From: Bacteroidales bacterium
GTDB taxonomy: Bacteria; Bacteroidota; Bacteroidia; Bacteroidales; UBA932
Length of the DNA stretch: 64,000 bases
Assembly: GCA_017412645.1 (NCBI GenBank)
Contig: JAFPWX010000003.1
Coordinates: 98,641-162,640, forward strand
Direction of reading: 5' to 3'
Shown: positions 52,169-60,212 of the stretch, piece by piece
How positions within the stretch are numbered: the first letter of the stretch is position 1
How the letters are laid out: each line of letters starts with the position of its first letter
Notes under the pieces: model-generated
What the model was told of the DNA's origin: nothing
The model's input: the letters and a program-made list of their open reading frames with translations, nothing else
Databases searched by the model: none
Translations under genes and position numbers: made by a program

Positions 52169-54978
52169 CTTCCGCAGATCTTTTTGAAATCACACCATTC
52201 GCAGCTCTTCGTATCGGAAGTGCGCATCCACGGCTGCTGCGGATCGCGCATCTGGTCCAGCGTTTCGAGAAGACGGGGCTCCAGTTCATCGGCAAAGGCC
52301 TGGCTGGGGGGAGTGTTCCGCACCCCTTCGGTAAAGAGGCAACGTGCGGGGTAGACGCTGTTCAGCAGCTGTCTGCCGTCGCTTTCGGGGGCGACCATGC
52401 GGTCGTACAGATACATCTGAAGGGCGATTCCGGGGCGCTTGGAATTGTTGTTCCCGAACAGGGCTTCGACCGCTTTGGCCGCGTTCCCGTCGGTGATCTC
52501 GAGCTCTTCGTCGGATACGTGTCCGCTCTTGTAGTCAACCACTCTGAGAGTGCCGGGAGAGAAGCTGTCCAGACGATCGATGAAGCCTACGAAGCGGAAA
52601 CCGCCGAGACTGGTTTCCCGGAACTCTTCTAGCCCGAAGATCCTGAAGGACGGAACCCCTTCGGCTTCAAGCAGCTCCAGGTCTCTCTGGAGAATCTTCG
52701 TGGCGTAGCTCACCAGAATCTCCTCATATACGAGATTGCGGCCTGTGACCTCCGGCGCTCCGAGCTGCTGTTTTATTCTCTCATGGATGCGTGAGCGAAG
52801 CAGTTTGCCGTCGTCAAGCAGCCCCTGGATATAGGTTTTGCTCACGCTCCCCAGCGCGCGGAGTTTCTTTTCGTCCGGCTCATCCGGATTCTCGCTGTAA
52901 AGGGCGTGCATGGTGGTATGGAGTACACTGCCGAGCATGCCGGCATCGAGGTTTTCCTCCACTTCGTCGGCTTTTCCGAGACCCTTCACGGAAGCATAAT
53001 AGAAAGCCGCCTGGCATCTCAGGTAATTCCGGAGCGAAGAGGCGCTGAGATGGAAATCTTCCCCGGCCATCACCGCAAGGTCCTCTTCGGTCTTGGGAAT
53101 GCTTTCCGGAATCTGCAGACCTCCCACCGGCGAACAGGCCACGTATCGACTAAGTTCGAAGCCGTATAGGAGCTCCAGTTGCTTTATGAAACGGCTCTCT
53201 TCGCCGGAACGTATGCCTTCGGTGCGGGAGTCGAAAAGCAGCCAGACACTCTCCGCCCGCTGTATCATCCTGTAGAAATAGTAGGCCCAGATGGCGTCCT
53301 GATACTCATAGGTGGGCAGTCCGAAGCCTTTCCGGAGTTCCGGGGGAATGAACGAAGCCGCAACGCTCCTGCGGGGGAAGACTCCCTCGTTGCAGGAGAG
53401 TACGATGAGGTTCCGGAAGTCGAGGGTGCGGGTTTCAAGCGGGCCCATGATCTGCATGCCGCGCAGGGGCTCGCCCTTGAAGGGAACGGCTTCGGCGCTA
53501 AGCAATTGCCCGAAAAGTCTCCACCAGGTTTTGCCACTCACCGGAGGATTCAGTTCGCGAAGCCTTGCGAGCACCTTCCAGCTGTGCATGGCGAACTCCA
53601 GTTCCATGGCCCTTTCGGGCTTGTCACGGAAGCTCTCCGCCAGCAGCAGGATTATTTTTTCCAGATACAGGGGATAGTCGTCAGCCTTGGTGAAGATGGC
53701 CTCCATGAGCGGTCCGGAAGCGAGTTCGTCTGCCGGAACATAGTATTTGGCAGCCTTTTTAATCTCGGCGGCACGGGTGCTTTCATCCTCAGTGAGGGCG
53801 CTGCCGAATACTCCGTTGGAGAAGATGGCCCATACAGGCACATGGTAGAAGGCCGGACCGGTCGGGAGCTCGCGGATGCTCTGCTGGAGGGTTCCCAGAA
53901 GGCCAAGTAGAGCCGCCCATTCGCTTCCCTTCACGGGGTAACCCATGGTTACGTTAATCTCGCGGATGTCCTCCGGGATGCTGTTCAGCACAGGTATAAG
54001 CAGACCTTCGTCGGGCAGCACCACGGCAGTGCGGATGTCGTGTACGGGACCAGTCTGCCGAAGTATCTCCGGAAGCAGTTTTGCCTGTCCCACGGCCGAG
54101 GGAACGCTGATTACGTTTATCTTCGGTTTCGGTCCCTGCTCTTCGGGCGGAAGGGCCTGGCCGAAACGTTCCAGGTTGCGGGACATGAAGAAAGACGAGC
54201 GATTCTCGGGGTCGCGAATCTCAGCGCTGGACCAGTCCCAGCAGAATTCCGCCAGGCCGGCCTTCTTCATTGCGGCAAGGAGCCGTCCCTCGCATTCGTT
54301 GAGGGCGTTGAGGCCGGTGAAAACGAAGCGGGTCCCGGGCTCGAACTGCCTGTCCAGCATGTCTTTTACGCTCTCGCTGTCGAGTTTTTCCGCCAGACGC
54401 CGGTAGATGGCGCCTTCGTAGCAAAGGCCTTCGGCGGCAAGCCTCTCGTTGAAACTGCGGTAGAGCGGCAGAAGGATGTTCCATATATGCAGGAAATCCC
54501 GCTTGACGGGGGAGTCCTTGCGGAAATTGCCCAGGAACTCCCGCACCGCGGCCTCCTGGTCGCCTTCGAGGAAGCTCAGGTCCTGCATGTCCTTGAACTC
54601 CTCCACGTTTCTCCAGAGCTTTTCCGGGTCGGCCAGGTACTTGTCCACGTCGTCGAAATCGCCCAGCATCACGCCTCCCCAGTAGAGGAAGTCGTCGAGC
54701 GGCTCGGGATCCTTCACGAGAGGACAGTAGCATTCGTAGAGCAGAAGCAGCTGCCGTATGCGGTCGGCCTTGCGGAGCCCGGAGGTGCGTGAGAAGAAAT
54801 CGCCCATGGTAAGACACTCGGGGGCAAGGGTGACCTGGGCCTCCGTGGCCACTACTTCTCCGAGATACTTCTTGAAGAAGCCTATGGCTCTTTTGCTGGG
54901 GAAAACGAAACACAGGCGACCCTGCTGCCGGGCGCCTGCGTAATAGTGTTCAGCTACCTGACGAAGGAATTCCTTCAT
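52165..54978 (-). CDS. addB: PD-(D/E)XK nuclease/inactivated helicase (AddB-like)
   Basis: 937 residues. The helicase-like N-terminal half has a degenerate Walker region (FVFPSKRAIGFFKKYLG). The C-terminal nuclease contains LRVVDYKSGHVSDEELE, and the protein closes with CEWCDFKKICGR, the cysteines expected for the [4Fe-4S] site of AddB-type nucleases. It works with AddA in end resection. Overlaps addA and lolA by 4 bases each. Confidence 0.88.
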   Translation of the reverse strand: MKEFLRQVAEHYYAGARQQGRLCFVFPSKRAIGFFKKYLGEVVATEAQVTLAPECLTMGDFFSRTSGLRKADRIRQLLLLYECYCPLVKDPEPLDDFLYWGGVMLGDFDDVDKYLADPEKLWRNVEEFKDMQDLSFLEGDQEAAVREFLGNFRKDSPVKRDFLHIWNILLPLYRSFNERLAAEGLCYEGAIYRRLAEKLDSESVKDMLDRQFEPGTRFVFTGLNALNECEGRLLAAMKKAGLAEFCWDWSSAEIRDPENRSSFFMSRNLERFGQALPPEEQGPKPKINVISVPSAVGQAKLLPEILRQTGPVHDIRTAVVLPDEGLLIPVLNSIPEDIREINVTMGYPVKGSEWAALLGLLGTLQQSIRELPTGPAFYHVPVWAIFSNGVFGSALTEDESTRAAEIKKAAKYYVPADELASGPLMEAIFTKADDYPLYLEKIILLLAESFRDKPERAMELEFAMHSWKVLARLRELNPPVSGKTWWRLFGQLLSAEAVPFKGEPLRGMQIMGPLETRTLDFRNLIVLSCNEGVFPRRSVAASFIPPELRKGFGLPTYEYQDAIWAYYFYRMIQRAESVWLLFDSRTEGIRSGEESRFIKQLELLYGFELSRYVACSPVGGLQIPESIPKTEEDLAVMAGEDFHLSASSLRNYLRCQAAFYYASVKGLGKADEVEENLDAGMLGSVLHTTMHALYSENPDEPDEKKLRALGSVSKTYIQGLLDDGKLLRSRIHERIKQQLGAPEVTGRNLVYEEILVSYATKILQRDLELLEAEGVPSFRIFGLEEFRETSLGGFRFVGFIDRLDSFSPGTLRVVDYKSGHVSDEELEITDGNAAKAVEALFGNNNSKRPGIALQMYLYDRMVAPESDGRQLLNSVYPARCLFTEGVRNTPPSQAFADELEPRLLETLDQMRDPQQPWMRTSDTKSCEWCDFKKICGR

Positions 54979-55469
54979 CGCAGGTCTGTGATTATCCAGG
55001 ACTTGTCCAGCCCTGAAGTGTCGAATGCGAAACTCTCTCCGGAGTCGGGGACAGTAGTGATTCCGCTGGCCCTGAAGTCCATTTCGGAGCCCTGGGATTC
55101 AATGGTGCAGGAAAGGCTGTGGCCGTCGAAACGGAGGTCCTGGACTATGCTTCGGTAGGCCCCGGGGTTGGCAAGGATGGAGTTGCCCCCTTCGGAGACG
55201 ATGACCTCTCTGGCCTCGCTGTCCACCGTCCAGACGGTGCTGCCGTCGCACCAGGTGTCGAGCCCATTTTCGCTTATATGGTAGCAGGCTCCGCATATTG
55301 TCGCAATGCCGCTGCCCTTCACGGGAACGTTGCCTCGGAGGGTGTAGGAATAGCTGCAGGAGACCCTGTCGCCGCTTTGCAGCAGGGCGATGACATCGTC
55401 CAAACCCTTCTGAGCCCATGCTGGGCAGCAGAGGAGAACGGCAGCGATTATGGCTGTGAGCCTTTTCAT
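54975..55469 (-). CDS. lolA: LolA-like outer-membrane lipoprotein carrier protein
   Basis: 164 residues with a signal peptide (MKRLTAIIAAVLLCCPAWA). The start is at an ATG that shares one base with the ftsK stop; the frame further upstream belongs to ftsK's shadow. The half-barrel strands (VSCSYSYTLRGNVPVKGSG, GLDTWCDGSTVWTVDSEARE) fit LolA, which shuttles lipoproteins across the periplasm. The sequence is divergent, as usual in Bacteroidota. ftsK-lolA adjacency is common there. Confidence 0.82.
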   Translation of the reverse strand: MKRLTAIIAAVLLCCPAWAQKGLDDVIALLQSGDRVSCSYSYTLRGNVPVKGSGIATICGACYHISENGLDTWCDGSTVWTVDSEAREVIVSEGGNSILANPGAYRSIVQDLRFDGHSLSCTIESQGSEMDFRASGITTVPDSGESFAFDTSGLDKSWIITDLR

Positions 55470-57907
55470 CAGAGATTGTCGAGTATTGTCTGCAGATCTT
55501 CCATGCTGGATACAAGAACCGTGCGCGGCTTGCTGCCTTCCTGGGGAGACACTATGCCAGCCTTTTCCAGCTGGTCCATGACGCGGCCGGCCTTGGCGTA
55601 GCCCATGCCCAGGCGGCGCTGCAGGTCGGAGGTGCTTCCCCTCTGGGTGCTGACCACCAGCTGCGCGGCCTCCACGAAGCGTTCGTCCAGCTCGCCCACG
55701 TCGCCCACTCCGCCTCCGGAACCTTCGGTGCTGGGCGGCTCGGGCAGATAATAGGGGGTGTTGTAGCTCTTCTTGTAGCCCTGCTGGTCTTCTATGAAGT
55801 CGGTGATGGAGTCGATTTCTTCTCCGCTCACATAGCCGCACTGGATACGTTCCGTGTCGATGCCGGCGCTCCAGAGCATGTCGCCGCGTCCTATCAGTTT
55901 CTCCGCTCCGGGGGCGTCGAGTATGGTCATGGAGTCTACCCTGGAAGCGACGCGGAAGGCGATGCGCATCGGGAAGTTGCTCTTGATGATACCGGAAATG
56001 ACGTCTACTGAAGGCCTCTGGGTGGCAAGGATGACATGAATTCCGGCAGCACGGCCCTTCTGGGCGAGACGGATGATGCTGTTGGTAATGTTTTTCGCCA
56101 CCTTGCGGGACTCGGGGCTGCCGCCTATGGTCATGGTAAGGTCGGCGTATTCGTCCACTACCGCCACCAGATAGGGGAGATACCTGTGACCCTTTTCGGG
56201 GTTGAGCTTGCGGGCCTTGAACTTCTCGTTGTAGAGGGTGAGTTTGTTCACTCCCGCCTCGCTGAGCAGTTTGTAGCGCTCGTCCATCTCTATGCAGAGG
56301 CTTGCAAGTGCCTTGTCGGCGTCCGCCGGGGTCTTGACGATAGCCTTCGCCTTTTCTTCATCCGCGTCGCCTGCGGTGGGCAGGACGGCCAGATAGTGGT
56401 GCAGCAGGCCGTTGTAGGCGCTGAATTCCACCATCTTCGGGTCGATGAAAACGAACTTGAGCTCCGACGGGTGCTTGCTGTAGAGAAGCGAGGAGACGAT
56501 TACGTTTAGGCCCACGCTCTTGCCCTGCTTGGTGGCGCCGGCGATGAGCAGGTGCGGGGCGTCGGCAAGGTCGAACACCTTCACCTCCTGGGTGATGGTG
56601 TAGCCTATGGCGACCGGGAGTTCGTATTTGCTGCTGCGGAAGTTCTCGCTGTTGAGCAGGTTGCGGAGCGGCACTATGCTGGGCGTGTCGTTGGCCACCT
56701 CTATGCCCACAGAGTCGGACAGGGTGACTACGCGTACGCCGCGGGCCTTGAGGCTCAGGGCGATGTCTTCCTGAAGCTTCTTGATTTCGGAGATCTTCAC
56801 GCCCGGAGCCGGAGTAACCTTGTAGAGAGTCACGGTGGGGCCGATGATGGCCTTCACGTCGTCGACCGCAATTTTGTAGGTCTGAAGGGCGGCTATGATC
56901 TTGTTGTTGTTGCGGGTGAGCTCCTCGCTGCTGACTTCGCGCTTGCTTGAGGCGTGGTCGCCCAGAAGCTCGATGCTGGGGAACTTGTACCAGGGAAGGC
57001 CTTCTGGCGGATCCATGCGGTTGTCGATGGGTTTGAGTTCCTTCACCTCGGCTTCCAGGGTGTCGTCGGTGACGACCTGGATGTCGATTTCGCCTGGAGC
57101 TGCGTCCGGGGCGGATGCAGTTGCGTCGGCCGCGTCGGAGGAACCCTCTTCTTCGGCGGCTGCGGGTGTTTTGGGAGAGGCCGGCTCCGGAGAAGTTCTG
57201 GCCTCCGGGGCGGCGCTGCTGTCGGTCTCTTCAGTTTCAACCCTTTCCTCTGCCTTTTTGACCTTCTTTTCAGCCTTTGGCGCCTTTTCCTTTTTGGGCG
57301 CGGCTGGCTTTTTGGTGCCGAGGGCATAGACCCATTCGGTGAACTTGCGGGACGAGAAGAAGAGATATGCCAGCAATACTATGACCGCCAGTATGGGCGT
57401 TACGATGACTCCGAAGAGATTGTTGCTCCAGGCTATTATCTGGGCGCCGAATTCTCCGCCGAGACCGCCTCCGAATGCGTTCTGCGCTCCGGCGAAACCG
57501 CCTATGCAGGCGAGCACTATGGATGCTACGAAAGCTCCGAAGAGAGCTACAAGCGTGGTTTTGAGAAGGGAGTAGTGCCAGCGGCCGGCGATGAGCCTTG
57601 CGCTCACTGCCCCCAGGATTACCAGCAGGGCGAAACTTCCAAGGCCGAACAGGCGGCACACCAGAAGATGGCCGGTACGGTAGCCGAGCTTGCCGGCGGC
57701 GTTGCCGGCGCGCACGCCCGAATCCATCATGGACGGGTCGCTCAGCAGCGACATGTCCTCTTTCCAGTGGAACAGGTAGGACACAGTCCCGATGAGCACA
57801 AACACCGCAACAGCTGCAACCAGCAGGCCTATTATTTTGACGGCGACGGCGCGTTCACGGTCGTCCCAGCGGCGCCAGAATGCCAGACTCTCCCAGAATT
57901 TTCTCAT
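55469..57907 (-). CDS. ftsK: DNA translocase FtsK/SpoIIIE
   Basis: 812 residues. The N-terminal domain has four membrane helices (about residues 20-170), then a Pro/Ala/Glu-rich linker (about 200-275). The motor domain has Walker A AGATKQGKSVGLNVIVSSLL and Walker B YLVAVVDEYADL. The C-terminal winged-helix gamma domain (RRLGMGYAKAGRVMDQLEK) recognises KOPS-type sites. It moves terminus DNA at division and supports XerCD. Overlaps DUF4290 upstream by 4 bases and lolA by 1. Confidence 0.96.
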   Translation of the reverse strand: MRKFWESLAFWRRWDDRERAVAVKIIGLLVAAVAVFVLIGTVSYLFHWKEDMSLLSDPSMMDSGVRAGNAAGKLGYRTGHLLVCRLFGLGSFALLVILGAVSARLIAGRWHYSLLKTTLVALFGAFVASIVLACIGGFAGAQNAFGGGLGGEFGAQIIAWSNNLFGVIVTPILAVIVLLAYLFFSSRKFTEWVYALGTKKPAAPKKEKAPKAEKKVKKAEERVETEETDSSAAPEARTSPEPASPKTPAAAEEEGSSDAADATASAPDAAPGEIDIQVVTDDTLEAEVKELKPIDNRMDPPEGLPWYKFPSIELLGDHASSKREVSSEELTRNNNKIIAALQTYKIAVDDVKAIIGPTVTLYKVTPAPGVKISEIKKLQEDIALSLKARGVRVVTLSDSVGIEVANDTPSIVPLRNLLNSENFRSSKYELPVAIGYTITQEVKVFDLADAPHLLIAGATKQGKSVGLNVIVSSLLYSKHPSELKFVFIDPKMVEFSAYNGLLHHYLAVLPTAGDADEEKAKAIVKTPADADKALASLCIEMDERYKLLSEAGVNKLTLYNEKFKARKLNPEKGHRYLPYLVAVVDEYADLTMTIGGSPESRKVAKNITNSIIRLAQKGRAAGIHVILATQRPSVDVISGIIKSNFPMRIAFRVASRVDSMTILDAPGAEKLIGRGDMLWSAGIDTERIQCGYVSGEEIDSITDFIEDQQGYKKSYNTPYYLPEPPSTEGSGGGVGDVGELDERFVEAAQLVVSTQRGSTSDLQRRLGMGYAKAGRVMDQLEKAGIVSPQEGSKPRTVLVSSMEDLQTILDNL

Positions 57908-58557
57908 TGTTTGTTCTTGTTCTTGCGATATTTGCGGCCCCGGTTCTTCTTGCCTCCGCCCTGCTGGCCCTGGCCGGGACGGGCGAAGACGGCATCCTGC
58001 GACACTTTTCCGAGCTCAATGCCATCGGGGACGGAGATGCGGCCTCCGGAGAGCTTTTCGATGTCGGCAAAGATGGTCTCGTCGGCCACGGAGTCTTTGT
58101 TCCAGATGAGGTATTGGGTGCGCATGTAGATTGCCAGATTGCGGATGAGGGTGGTTTTCACCTCGCCTTCGGGCTGTTCGCAGATGAGATCTATGATGCG
58201 TTCGATGTTGCGGCCGTAGTGCATGGCCCTGATGGGGGAGTCCTTCATGGGCAGTGGCACGGGCTTGGTTTCCATGTCTTCCTTAACCGGGGAGGGCCAG
58301 GGGGAGTCCACGTCCAGATCGTAGCCTGCTATCATGTACAGATGGTCCCAGAGTTTGTGCTCCCAGTTCTCCTGCTGCCGCACCTGCGGGTTGAGGATCT
58401 CCATGGTCTTGATCACGGCGCGGGCCTGTTCGCTGCGCTTGGCCCTGTCGGGAATGGCCTGAAGGCTTTCCACCATCTGCAGCACGTTCCTTCCGTATTC
58501 GGGCATTGCGAGCTTTTCGCGCTCGGTATTGTATTCGAGGTTTACGCTGTCTTTCAT
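57904..58557 (-). CDS. DUF4290 domain protein
   Basis: 217 residues from MKDSVNLEYNTEREKLAMPE; a start 9 bases upstream is possible but would touch the promoter. The family (DUF4290) is restricted to Bacteroidota and of unknown function. It is predicted soluble and helical, with a basic Gly/Lys/Arg-rich tail (GGGKKNRGRKYRKNKNKQ) that suggests nucleic-acid or ribosome contact. It heads the operon with ftsK and lolA. Confidence 0.8.
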   Translation of the reverse strand: MKDSVNLEYNTEREKLAMPEYGRNVLQMVESLQAIPDRAKRSEQARAVIKTMEILNPQVRQQENWEHKLWDHLYMIAGYDLDVDSPWPSPVKEDMETKPVPLPMKDSPIRAMHYGRNIERIIDLICEQPEGEVKTTLIRNLAIYMRTQYLIWNKDSVADETIFADIEKLSGGRISVPDGIELGKVSQDAVFARPGQGQQGGGKKNRGRKYRKNKNKQ

Positions 58558-58563
58558 ATCATG

Positions 58564-58571
58564 CAAATATA
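58564..58571 (-). promoter_or_regulatory. -7 box for the DUF4290-ftsK-lolA-addBA operon
   Basis: TATATTTG on the minus strand, 6 bases before the ATG. Confidence 0.5.
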
Positions 58572-58594
58572 ATCAAAAAATCCTGCAAAATGTC

Positions 58595-58602
58595 TATATT
58601 TG
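58595..58602 (+). promoter_or_regulatory. -7 box for the HprK-like/S26/PqqD/ABC cassette
   Basis: TATATTTG, 7 bases before the ATG at 58610. It is divergent from the DUF4290 promoter box 23 bases away. Confidence 0.55.
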
Positions 58603-58609
58603 CATTGGT

Positions 58610-59485
58610 ATGACTAAAAGCTACAAGGTAGCCGGACATGTGTTCTCCTTCGTCTTTCCGGAGGAGCATCCGCTGTGGGGTCTGACTGGGCAGTACAAGC
58701 CTTTTGAGATTCCCACGGATCCCTCTCCTCTGTTCATTGTCGAACTTGTTGAAAGCCTTCCTGTGGAAACGCTGGAAAAGGTTTACGGGGGAGACGAAGA
58801 ACCCGGACAGCCCGTCATCCTGCTCTACCGGAGAAACGGCGGCTGGGCCTTCGAGATGGCCCCATGCCCGGGAAGGCCTGTGTGCGGCAGGGCTTATGTC
58901 GACGGCACCTTCAGTCACGTCCGTCTGCAGATACTCCGTCCGTCCGAAGGGCTCTTCGCCCTCAACAACGCAGCCATGCTGGTTTTCGCCTTCAGCACCG
59001 CATCCCTTGACACGCTGGAAATGCACGCCTCGGTGGTGGTGAACTCCGGAAAAGCCTTCCTTTGGCTCGCCAAAAGCGGTACCGGCAAGAGCACCCATTC
59101 GCAGCTCTGGCTGGACAACGTCCAGGGCAGCCATCTTCTCAACGACGACAACCCAGTGGTACGCGTCATGGAAGACGGCCATACTGAGGTGTTCGGAACC
59201 CCATGGAGCGGCAAAACGCCGTGCTACAGGAATGAGCATTATCCGGCAGGAGCTTTCACCGAAATAGTGCGCAGTCCCGAAAACCGCATCAGGCGCAAGA
59301 GTGTGCTGGAGGCCTACGCCCTCCTGTACTCCTCGAGCTCCGGCTTCAAAGCGGATCCTGCAATGTCCGACGGCCTTAACGCAACTTACGAAAAGATAAT
59401 AACGGCCACTCCCTGTTTCACCCTCGAATGCCGTCCCGACGCCGATGCTGCCCGGGTGTCTTCGGAAACTCTCCTGAAGCTATGA
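58610..59485 (+). CDS. HPr kinase/phosphorylase-like ATP-binding protein
   Basis: 291 residues. The C-terminal half shows the HprK catalytic pattern: a histidine in EMHASVV (H139), P-loop AKSGTGKS (154-161) and LLNDDNPVV with the D179/D180 acidic pair. The N-terminal part (about 1-120) is specific to this family. In lasso-type clusters HprK-like kinases phosphorylate a precursor peptide; such a role is possible here. It is the first gene of a four-gene, stop/start-overlapping cassette with S26 peptidase-like, PqqD-like and ABC genes. Confidence 0.72.
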   Translation: MTKSYKVAGHVFSFVFPEEHPLWGLTGQYKPFEIPTDPSPLFIVELVESLPVETLEKVYGGDEEPGQPVILLYRRNGGWAFEMAPCPGRPVCGRAYVDGTFSHVRLQILRPSEGLFALNNAAMLVFAFSTASLDTLEMHASVVVNSGKAFLWLAKSGTGKSTHSQLWLDNVQGSHLLNDDNPVVRVMEDGHTEVFGTPWSGKTPCYRNEHYPAGAFTEIVRSPENRIRRKSVLEAYALLYSSSSGFKADPAMSDGLNATYEKIITATPCFTLECRPDADAARVSSETLLKL

Positions 59486-59946
59486 AGCCCACCAGCATAA
59501 CCCTTCCCAACGACGTGATGCTGGGCGGCGTGAAGGAACTTCTCGCCGAAGGGCGCCAGGTGGTTATCATGACCAAGGGAGTGAGCATGCTGCCCTTCAT
59601 CGTGGGCAAGCGAGACAGTGTGGTGCTGGAAAAACGCCCCACGGTGGCTCCTGGAGACATCGCCCTTGCGGAAATCGCCCCCGGTCACTACGTGCTTCAC
59701 AGGGTGCGAAATGTAGAAGAGGAGCGCGTGACCCTTCAGGGAGACGGCAACTACCGCGGGCAGGAGCACTGCACGCTGGATAACATAGCGGGAACGGTAG
59801 TGGCGGTGCAGACTCCCGGCAAGCGCGACCGCGATCCCTTCGCCCCGGCGGAAATGCGTCGCTGGCGCCGCTGGGCGGCCCTTCCGGCCCTTGTCCGCCG
59901 CTATTATCTGGCTTTTTACAGAAGAATAAAACACATCACGATATGA
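59482..59946 (+). CDS. S24/S26-type peptidase-like protein with Ser-His dyad
   Basis: 154 residues from MKPTSITLPNDVM. Box B is GVSMLPFI with S35 as the likely nucleophile. The later VLHRVRNV gives H73 where bacterial signal peptidase I has lysine, and LQGDGN (D88) follows; this is the Ser-His layout of SipW/ER-type signal peptidases. No membrane helix is visible at the N-terminus, unusual for a signal peptidase, though the C-terminus is aromatic and basic (RRYYLAFYRRIK). It could trim a leader peptide in the cytosol or at the membrane surface. The ATGA overlaps on both sides indicate tight coupling. Confidence 0.72.
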   Translation: MKPTSITLPNDVMLGGVKELLAEGRQVVIMTKGVSMLPFIVGKRDSVVLEKRPTVAPGDIALAEIAPGHYVLHRVRNVEEERVTLQGDGNYRGQEHCTLDNIAGTVVAVQTPGKRDRDPFAPAEMRRWRRWAALPALVRRYYLAFYRRIKHITI

Positions 59947-60212
59947 AAATAAAGGAAGGATTCAAGCTCCGCACCATAGTCGGCGAGCATATAGTCACGG
60001 GAGAGGGTCTCGCACAGGTGAATTTCAACAAGATCATCTCCCTCAACGAAACTGCGGCCTATCTCTGGGAACACGTTACCGGCAAGGAGTTCAGCGTGGA
60101 AGATCTCACGAAACTTCTTCTTGACGAGTACGACGTGGACGAGGCCACGGCTTCCAAGGACGCGGCGGCCATTGCGGACAAGTGGATCGAAATAGGAATA
60201 GTGGAAAAGTGA
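59943..60212 (+). CDS. PqqD-like RiPP recognition element protein
   Basis: 89 residues. The winged-helix PqqD/RRE pattern is visible in NKIISLNETAAYLWEHVTGK followed by EFSVEDLTKLLLDEYDVDEA and DKWIEIGIVEK. RRE proteins bind leader peptides of ribosomally made, post-translationally modified peptides and present them to modifying enzymes. No PQQ genes accompany it. It overlaps the S26-like gene and the ABC gene by 4 bases each. Confidence 0.85.
   Translation: MKIKEGFKLRTIVGEHIVTGEGLAQVNFNKIISLNETAAYLWEHVTGKEFSVEDLTKLLLDEYDVDEATASKDAAAIADKWIEIGIVEK

Noticed and set aside
59943-60212. PqqD-like gene as evidence for PQQ biosynthesis
   Set aside because: No pqqA, pqqB, pqqC or pqqE is nearby; PqqD-like RRE proteins occur in many peptide pathways.
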